Assembly: GCA_965371245.1 (NCBI GenBank)
Contig: CBDUXT010000138.1
Span: forward strand, 1-10,948
Direction of reading: 5' to 3'
Source: CBDUXT01 sp965371245
GTDB taxonomy: Bacteria; Planctomycetota; Phycisphaerae; UBA1845
Length of the DNA stretch: 10,948 nt
Of this stretch, positions 6,271 to 10,948 are shown piece after piece. Numbering within the stretch: the stretch's first letter is position 1; each line of letters starts with the position of its first letter. Both the position numbers and the translations under genes were made by a program. The notes under the pieces were generated by a model. That model saw nothing but the letters and a program-made list of their open reading frames with translations. It was not told the origin of the DNA and did no database searches.

Positions 6271-6620
6271 GGTCGCGTACAGCCATCTTGACGGCGGTAC
6301 ACCGCGTCAGAGCCGTGGGCGCAAGCCCATGGACGCGATGCGAACCAGCACAGCGCGTTTACCATATCAGACAGGTCACAGGGCTCGCGCCCAGTGCTCT
6401 GAGAACTGCCCGCCGAGCAGGGGCACACCCGCGCCCGCCTTCTCCGCGTGATAGCCAAGCCGGGCGCCGGCGGTTACGATTCGACCGCCCGGTCGCGTTG
6501 CCGTCGGGAGGCGGCGGTCGTGCATGGGCTCGGCGGCCGGCGGCTGCAATGGATGTGTCCCGCAAGGAATCCGCGGGAGTTTGTCCACCGGCCATGATCG
6601 TGGACGATAAAGGGATAGAG
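6271..6620. other. 350-bp gap between divergent channel and SEC-C genes
   Basis: Should hold the promoters of both divergent genes. A plus-strand frame runs open from 6168 into the SEC-C gene, but its upstream part has no protein-like features and overlaps the channel start, so I do not count it as coding. No clear promoter or hairpin stands out. Confidence 0.5.
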
Positions 6621-6830
6621 ATGACCGCAGAGTATGACGCAGGCTCGGACCGCTTCCGCGAGCGGCAAAAAAAAGAGCAGGATTACAAGAAGCAGCTACC
6701 CGGCGACGACGACGAGGCCCTGCCGCCGCCGGTTGAGCCCATTCAATCGGGCGAGAAGCCCAAGCGCAACGACGCGTGTCCGTGTGGCAGCGGCAAGAAG
6801 TACAAGCAGTGCTGCGGCAAGTCGGGTTGA
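6621..6830 (+). CDS. Small SEC-C zinc-motif protein
   Basis: 69 residues. The C-terminus carries NDACPCGSGKKYKQCCGK (50-67), a C-x-C-x8-C-C SEC-C motif, as found at the end of SecA, where it binds zinc and contacts SecB and ribosomes, and in many small stand-alone proteins. The N-terminal half is highly charged (RFRERQKKEQDYKKQ) and then Pro/Glu-rich, probably disordered or helical. The ATG at 6621 is chosen because AGGGA (6611-6615) lies five bases upstream; an in-frame ATG at 6594 would add nine residues. A run of eight A at 6667-6674 encodes QKK. Role unknown: a zinc-dependent adaptor is plausible by analogy with SecA, but this is inference. Confidence 0.8.
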   Translation: MTAEYDAGSDRFRERQKKEQDYKKQLPGDDDEALPPPVEPIQSGEKPKRNDACPCGSGKKYKQCCGKSG

Positions 6831-6912
6831 TCCCGTGGCCCGGGCGCGTCGTTTCAACCGAATGTCCATTCGGGTCAATACCGGTTAGTGGCCGGTTCCA
6901 AACCATAGCGAC

Positions 6913-7019
6913 GGGTGCCCCATTCCTGCGAAGCAGGGGTGGGGAATGGATGGACCAAGCGATGGTTACGAAGTGCCGTCCCTCCCTCAGCCTTCGCGAA
7001 AGGCGAAGGATGGGGCACC
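6913..7019. repeat. REP-like element: two hairpins bounded by an inverted GGTGCCCCAT / ATGGGGCACC
   Basis: The left arm GGTGCCCCAT (6914-6923) is the reverse complement of the right arm ATGGGGCACC (7010-7019). The left end folds into a 12-pair hairpin with two wobbles (6918-6929 with 6933-6944, loop GAA). Next to the right arm, CCTTCGC (6991-6997) pairs perfectly with GCGAAGG (7003-7009) around GAAAG. The block lies in the gap between the SEC-C gene and the convergent peptidase gene, as expected of a dispersed intergenic repeat, and could also act as a bidirectional transcript end. Copy number elsewhere in the genome cannot be seen here. Confidence 0.5.
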
Positions 7020-7099
7020 AATCCCGGCAGACTGCCCGACGCTGATTCCGTGGCACGCCCCAGTACCGACTCTTTCAACGAACTGCTATCTTGCCGGCG

Positions 7100-8614
7100 C
7101 TACCGAGCCATCGTAAACAGCGACGCCATCAGATCGATGCCGTACCACAGATTGGCGATGCGCAGGTTCTCGTCGGGGGCGTGCTGATTGTCGTCATGGT
7201 TGGCCATGGGGGCGATCACAACCGGTTTCTTCAGACCGTCGGTGAACAGGTACAACGGCAACGACCCACCCAGCGAGGGAAGCTGGATCACGGGCTCGCC
7301 GGCCGCGCGTGAGGCCGCCCCAATCACCTGCCGCACAATGGGCAGGTCCATCGAGGTTCGCGCCGCCCGGTAGCCGCCGCCGCGCGTCACCTTGGCGATC
7401 CGCGCGTGCGACAGCCGCGTCACACGGTCGGGGTCCCGGCGCACGATGTGGTAACCCTGCTTGCGGATGTGGGCCTCGACGCGGTCGATCATCTCTTCCG
7501 GGTCGTTCCCCTTGACCAGCCGAACATCCAGCGACGCCGTGGCCTCCTTCGGGATGACGTTGCGGGCGCTGGGACCGGCCGTCGCGCTGACGAAGCCGCG
7601 AATATTTAGCGACGGAAGAAGTAGTCGCTGGGCATACGGCGCATTGTGGTCTTCCGTCTCGACCAGGCCGAACTCGCGCCGCAGGGCGTCATCGACCGCG
7701 GGAACAGCCGCCACCGCGCGGCGCTCGTTGGCGCTGAGCGGCTCGACCGAGTCGTAAAACCCCTCGATCACGACGCGTCCGGCATCGTCTTTCATGCTCG
7801 CCAGAAGCTGTGCCAGCATCATGGCAGGGTTCGGAGCCCAGTTGCCGTAGTGTCCGCTGTGAAGGTATCTCGTGGCGCCGTAGACGGTGATCTGAAAACC
7901 AGTGACGCCGCGCACGCCGAAGACAAGCTGCGGGCGGCGACTCTGATGGACCGGTCCGTCGCAGATGATCCAGACATCGACGTCGAGCTTCTCGCGGTAC
8001 GCCTCCATGTACTGCCCAAGGTGCGGCGAGCCGGCCTCCTCCTCACCCTCGAAGAAGAACTTCAGGTTCGAGGTCAGCGCAATGCGCGCGCCGCGCAGGG
8101 CGTCCAGCGCCGCGAAGATGGCGATGATCGGCGCCTTGTCGTCGCCGGACCCGCGGGCGTACATCCGCCACTCGGGGTCGATGGTCTCCCCCGGTTTGGG
8201 CAGCGACCGGGGCTTGCCACCCGCTTCGATGGCCTTGGTGTACAGCGTGGGCTGCCAGGGCGGTTGCCGCCACTTGTCCGCATCGACGGGCTGCCCATCA
8301 TAGTGGACGTAGATGCCCAGCGTTCGAGAAACGCCGGGAACCGTCAACTCGCCGAAAACGATCGGGGGGGCATCGCGCACGCGCAAAAGTTCCGTTCGGA
8401 CCCCGCGCTGGTTCAGGCCCTCCCGAATGGCCTCGGCGTTCCGCACGATGTTGGGCGTGTCGGTCGCCACGTTGGGGATGGCCAGAAGCTCGGCGAACGA
8501 TCGAAGAATCGCCGGCCCGTTTGCGTCGCGATAGGCCCGCGCCGCGTCAACCACGTCATCGGCCATCGAGACCGGACTAAGCCCGAGTAATGCACAAAGT
8601 AGCAACCGTTTCAT
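7100..8614 (-). CDS. Exported M20-family metallopeptidase (dipeptidase/carboxypeptidase type)
   Basis: 504 residues. A signal peptide (MKRLLLCALLGLSPVSMA) implies export to the periplasm. The two-zinc site of the M20 family is complete by eye: YVHYDGQPVD (His and Asp), ARGSGDDKAP (bridging Asp), FEGEEEAGSP (general-base Glu and metal Glu), the IICDGP Asp, and NHDDNQHAPDEN near the C-terminus (His). The dimerisation domain insert begins near HSGHYGNWAPNP. It should hydrolyse short peptides or N-acyl amino acids from their ends; the exact substrate is not evident. The start at 8614 is set by GGAGGT (fwd 8623-8628), nine bases upstream; the frame stays open to 8719 but that extension hides the signal peptide. 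It is transcribed divergently from the downstream cytochrome gene. Confidence 0.92.
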   Translation of the reverse strand: MKRLLLCALLGLSPVSMADDVVDAARAYRDANGPAILRSFAELLAIPNVATDTPNIVRNAEAIREGLNQRGVRTELLRVRDAPPIVFGELTVPGVSRTLGIYVHYDGQPVDADKWRQPPWQPTLYTKAIEAGGKPRSLPKPGETIDPEWRMYARGSGDDKAPIIAIFAALDALRGARIALTSNLKFFFEGEEEAGSPHLGQYMEAYREKLDVDVWIICDGPVHQSRRPQLVFGVRGVTGFQITVYGATRYLHSGHYGNWAPNPAMMLAQLLASMKDDAGRVVIEGFYDSVEPLSANERRAVAAVPAVDDALRREFGLVETEDHNAPYAQRLLLPSLNIRGFVSATAGPSARNVIPKEATASLDVRLVKGNDPEEMIDRVEAHIRKQGYHIVRRDPDRVTRLSHARIAKVTRGGGYRAARTSMDLPIVRQVIGAASRAAGEPVIQLPSLGGSLPLYLFTDGLKKPVVIAPMANHDDNQHAPDENLRIANLWYGIDLMASLFTMAR

Positions 8615-8622
8615 AACTGAAT

Positions 8623-8628
8623 ACCTCC
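8623..8628 (-). promoter_or_regulatory. Strong ribosome-binding site fixing the M20 peptidase start
   Basis: Reads GGAGGT on the minus strand, nine bases before the ATG at 8614. It decides against the upstream in-frame ATG at 8719. Confidence 0.75.
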
Positions 8629-8650
8629 ATTCGCCCCGTGCGAGCCTAAA

Positions 8651-8671
8651 ATGCCGCCGGGACGCCGGCAT
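8651..8671 (-). promoter_or_regulatory. Leader hairpin upstream of the M20 peptidase gene
   Basis: ATGCCG (8651-8656) pairs with CGGCAT (8666-8671). Read on the minus strand the stem is followed by TTTTA, so it could act as a weak attenuator or as a 5' structure ahead of the ribosome-binding site. Role is inference. Confidence 0.3.
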
Positions 8672-8767
8672 CGTACCCGCACGGGCGCAAACCGGCGAAT
8701 CGGGCTTCCCGCCTTCCAAGGCTGGTCAGACATCGCCTTACAAGTCTCGCCAAGCCCCCGCTCTCTC

Positions 8768-8796
8768 TTGAATCTCGCCACGGAATCTTGTATCCT
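8768..8796 (+). promoter_or_regulatory. Candidate sigma-70-type promoter for the cytochrome gene
   Basis: TTGAAT (8768-8773) and TATCCT (8791-8796) are separated by 17 bases and each match four of six consensus positions. They lie about 205 bases before the chosen ATG at 9001. Promoter consensus in Planctomycetota is poorly constrained, so this is a weak call. Confidence 0.3.
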
Positions 8797-8808
8797 CCAG
8801 TCTGGGGT

Positions 8809-8826
8809 GAGCTTAGGGGTAAGCTC
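8809..8826 (+). promoter_or_regulatory. Hairpin in the presumed leader of the cytochrome gene
   Basis: GAGCTTA (8809-8815) and TAAGCTC (8820-8826) form a perfect seven-pair stem with a GGGG loop, just after the candidate -10 box. It may be an operator or a leader stem. Confidence 0.35.
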
Positions 8827-9000
8827 CATGCCGGTATTCTTTGGGGGACAACCATGTACGACAAATCACACGCACGGGGGTGTACCAGGCCCAAGACAAG
8901 CGTACGACGATTGGGATTAGCGCATTGGCGTGGGCCTAGTGCCGTTTCCAAAAAGGCTCTTGCGTTCTTGGGGTGGCATGCCCAAGCCGGAGGCGCGGGT

Positions 9001-10727
9001 ATGGGTCGGCCCACCAAGCACGTGGCCGCGCTGCGCTTGGCCATGCCACTCAACGACCGCATCCGCCAAAAATCGATCCACCTTCTTGGAAACGGCATTG
9101 GCCTCTGGTGGGCCGTCGGTTTCATTCTTCTGGTTGTTCCGGCCGGGCTGGGCGTGGAGACCGCCGTGGCGCAGCCGGTCCTTCAGCCTTCGGCAGGCGC
9201 GCCACTGACTGACCTGACGGCGGCACAGCGTGATCGATTCGACTTTGGCAAACTCGCCTACATGGGGTTCATCGTGGCCGACGGTATCCCAGCGTCGGGT
9301 CCAAACCGCAACGGCACGCACTGCTCCTTTTGCCACGACAGCCCCATCGGCGGCGTGGGATTGCGGACGGTCACACACTTCGGTCGCGTAACGGGCGGCG
9401 TGTTCGATCCGCTTGAAGCACTCGGCGGCACGCTGCTTCAGAATGTCTCCAACGGCGTGTGCCCGGAAGCCATACCACCCGAGGCGAACGTAACGTTCGA
9501 GCGCGTAACCCCAGGAGCAATGGGCTACGGTTTGATCGAGGCCATTCCCGATGCCGCGCTGATGGCTCTGGAGGCGGCGCCGCCCTCGCCGAACGTAAGC
9601 GGTCGGGCGCACATGGTACGCGCCCTGGAAGATGCGCCCGCGGCGCCGCTACGCGTCGGGCGCTTCGGCTGGAAGGCAATCCTTCCGACCACGCTGAGCT
9701 TCTCGGGTGATGCCGCGCGCAACGAACTGGGCGTCACCAACCGGCTGATTCCAACCGAGCCGGCGCCAAACGGCAACGTGGCGATCCTTGCGAAATGCGA
9801 CCTGGACCCCGACCCGGAAGATGGACCGGGCTTTCTCGCACAGGTCGGAAGCGACTCGCCTTTCATCGACGTCCTCACCGATTTTCAGCGCTTCCTGGCC
9901 GCTCCCCCGCAAACCCCACGCTCGGGCATGACCGGCGAAGCCCTCTTCATGAGCGTGGGATGCGGCGACTGTCACGTGCCGGCTTTCACGACGGCCGACG
10001 ATGCCGCGCTCGAGCCGGCACTTCGCAATCAGACCATCCGACCCTACGCGGATTTCCTTTTGCACGACATGGGCGCCCTGACCGACTTTCCTCAAGGCGA
10101 CGCGTCCGCGTCCGAGTTTCGCACGACGCCGCTGTGGGGGCTGCGGCTCCGCCCCGTGGCACTTCACGACGGGAGCGTCGCGCGGTTCGACTTTGGCGAC
10201 TTTGGCCAGTTCATGGCGACCGTCAGCACGCGGCACGACCGGCGGCCCAGGCCTTTGCCGGCCTGTCGCCGAGCGACAAGGCTGCCTTGGTCGCCTTTCT
10301 CGATTCGCTCGGGAGGCGTGAGTTCGATCACAACGGGAACGAGATGATCGGCGCGGCCGACTTCGACGCGTTTGTCGGCTGCTACGGTGCCACCAGCGTG
10401 TCCGCGGACGACGCGTGCGCCGTGTCGGACCTGGACCAGAGCGGCCGGATCGACGCGGTCGATCTCGCGGGCCTGCTTACGGTCTTCGCGCCGCAGCAGG
10501 CGGACTGCAACGGCAACGGTGCGGGTAACCTAACGGAGATCGCGGACGGCACGGCCGTAGACACCAACTTCAACCTCATCCCCGACGCCTGCGAAAACGT
10601 CGTCGATGTTCCGGCCGTAAACGAATGGGGAGTGGTCGCCCTGGTCCTGCTCCTCCTGTCGGCCGGGACGGTGGTCTTGAAGAGCCGCACCGCGCTTGCT
10701 GTAGAGTCCACCAAAGCCAGTGGCTAA
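9001..10727 (+). CDS. DHOR-type di-haem cytochrome (DUF1111-like) fused to dockerin-like and IPTL-CTERM tails; single-base frameshift
   Basis: A hydrophobic export signal lies at about residues 33-58 (WWAVGFILLVVPAGLGVETAVAQ). Haem sites are CSFCH (108-112) and CGDCH (321-325). Family blocks of the di-haem oxidoreductase (DHOR) group are GRFGWKAILPT (220-230), FLLHDMG (352-358) and FRTTPLWGL (373-381) then LHDG (388-391). The frame breaks near 10240: up to about 10239 frame one gives STRHD, after which frame three gives AQAFAGLSPSDKAALVAFLD, the expected family end, so one base is missing. If repaired, the product is about 575 residues. The tail has two dockerin-like loops, a DCNGNG...DAC segment and VPAVNEWG plus hydrophobic span plus Lys-Ser-Arg. 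Likely a periplasmic or surface-anchored redox protein. Start at 9001 rests on GGAGG at 8989-8993; 9043 is possible. Confidence 0.82.
10231..10250 (+). other. Frameshift point in the cytochrome gene
   Basis: Frame one reads RHDRRPRPLP and stops at 10347; frame three reads ARPAAQAFAGL and continues to 10727. Adding one base, for example a G after 10245 in the GGCGG-CCC stretch, joins them into RHDRRAQAFAGL. Either a sequencing/assembly error in a GC-rich tract or a recent mutation. Confidence 0.75.
10326..10592 (+). other. Dockerin-like calcium loops and DCNGNG segment in the cytochrome tail
   Basis: D-H-N-G-N-x5-A-D-F (10326-10364) and D-L-D-Q-S-G-R-I-D-x2-D-L (10428-10466) are paired EF-hand/dockerin-type calcium loops. 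A Cys-bounded DCNGNG ... DAC segment follows (10503-10592). Both modules are typical of secreted Planctomycetota proteins. They are read in the frame downstream of the frameshift. Confidence 0.7.
10608..10690 (+). other. IPTL-CTERM-like sorting and anchoring tail
   Basis: VPAVNEWGVV, then a leucine-rich membrane span (ALVLLLLSAGTVVL) and KSR match the layout of the IPTL-CTERM tail (IPTLSEWG type), which is processed after export. The first motif is VPAV rather than IPTL. Confidence 0.75.
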
Positions 10728-10948
10728 ACCTCCGAAGGCGACGGGTGACCCGGAAGAGTCTTGAGTTGGCTGGCATCGCTGAGCGTAGCTTACCCGTGTG
10801 TTCCCGTCAGCCATCCAGGCGTGCCAAACCGGCAGCTTCATCCCTTGAGTCTCAGCCCGTTCTGCACGGGCACACGAGGTTGCCCATGCCACCCGGAGAT
10901 ATCACCAAATCTTGTGGATGAGGGTTTTTCAAGCGGCGTTTTTTCTTA
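10728..10948. other. Right-edge intergenic sequence
   Basis: No gene is supported here. CGGGTGACCCG (10742-10752) is a short palindrome shortly after the stop; the window ends in T-rich sequence (GTTTTTTC). Nothing further is recognised. Confidence 0.4.

Larger units (their letters stand above)
8615..9000. other. 386-bp divergent intergenic region
   Basis: Holds the peptidase ribosome-binding site and leader hairpin, then the candidate promoter and hairpin of the cytochrome gene, and ends with GGAGG at 8989-8993, seven bases before the ATG at 9001. The frame of the cytochrome is open back to 8788, and ATG codons at 8788 and 8854 exist, but the encoded residues there look non-protein-like and precede the signal peptide by far. 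Confidence 0.5.

Noticed and set aside
6376..7056. 226-residue minus-strand frame across the SEC-C gene
   Set aside because: Antisense to a gene with a clear SEC-C motif and runs through the hairpin repeat; no recognisable features.
7646..8590. 314-residue plus-strand frame opposite the M20 peptidase
   Set aside because: Shadow of a gene with complete catalytic motifs, signal peptide and strong ribosome-binding site.
8615..8719. N-terminal extension of the M20 peptidase to the ATG at 8719
   Set aside because: GGAGGT nine bases before the 8614 ATG and the signal peptide starting there define the true start.

Overview
This is a GC-rich bacterial window, most likely from a Planctomycetota genome or metagenome bin (Phycisphaerae-like; inferred from protein style, not from a marker gene). 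The clues are a small membrane protein with the CxxCGYNLTG...CPECG zinc ribbon common in that phylum; a secreted cytochrome carrying a dockerin-like calcium-binding tail, a DCNGNG...DAC segment and an IPTL-CTERM-type anchor; and a Cys/Asp-rich secreted repeat protein with a Cys-Gly plus hydrophobic plus Arg tail. Gene density is moderate and there are long, hairpin-rich intergenic stretches.

Layout. (1) Bases 1-1953, plus strand: the 3' end of a three-gene or longer molybdoenzyme operon. It holds the C-terminus of a NarH/NxrB-like iron-sulfur subunit (cut by the window edge), a TorD/NarJ-type assembly chaperone and an unrecognised 256-residue protein with an RELLH motif. (2) Bases 2209-3852, minus strand: a secreted protein with four 31-residue Cys repeats, further DPCT-type repeats, a MopE-like motif, a divergent InlB-type repeat and a MYXO-CTERM-like tail. 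(3) Bases 3853-4565: no convincing gene, but a cluster of inverted repeats, including a potential three-way-junction fold at 4083-4169 preceded by a 9-bp hairpin. (4) Bases 4566-6270, minus strand: a zinc-ribbon membrane protein and, upstream of it, a two-TM potassium channel with a cytoplasmic RCK gating domain. (5) Bases 6621-6830, plus strand: a 69-residue SEC-C zinc-motif protein, followed by a REP-like block of two hairpins. (6) Bases 7100-8614, minus strand: an exported M20-family metallopeptidase. (7) Bases 9001-10727, plus strand, divergent from the peptidase: a DHOR-type di-haem cytochrome joined to dockerin-like and IPTL-CTERM segments and interrupted by an apparent single-base frameshift near 10240.

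How it fits together. The left edge is respiratory: a nitrate-reductase/nitrite-oxidoreductase-like complex II-type DMSO-reductase system with its chaperone. The right edge is an independent periplasmic or surface redox protein. Between them lie transport (potassium) and secreted or envelope functions with no evident shared pathway. The points most worth a second look are the nested RNA-like fold, the potential internal start in the channel gene, the frameshifted anchored cytochrome, the degenerate HExxH-like protein in the molybdoenzyme operon, and the coexistence of two different C-terminal sorting tails.
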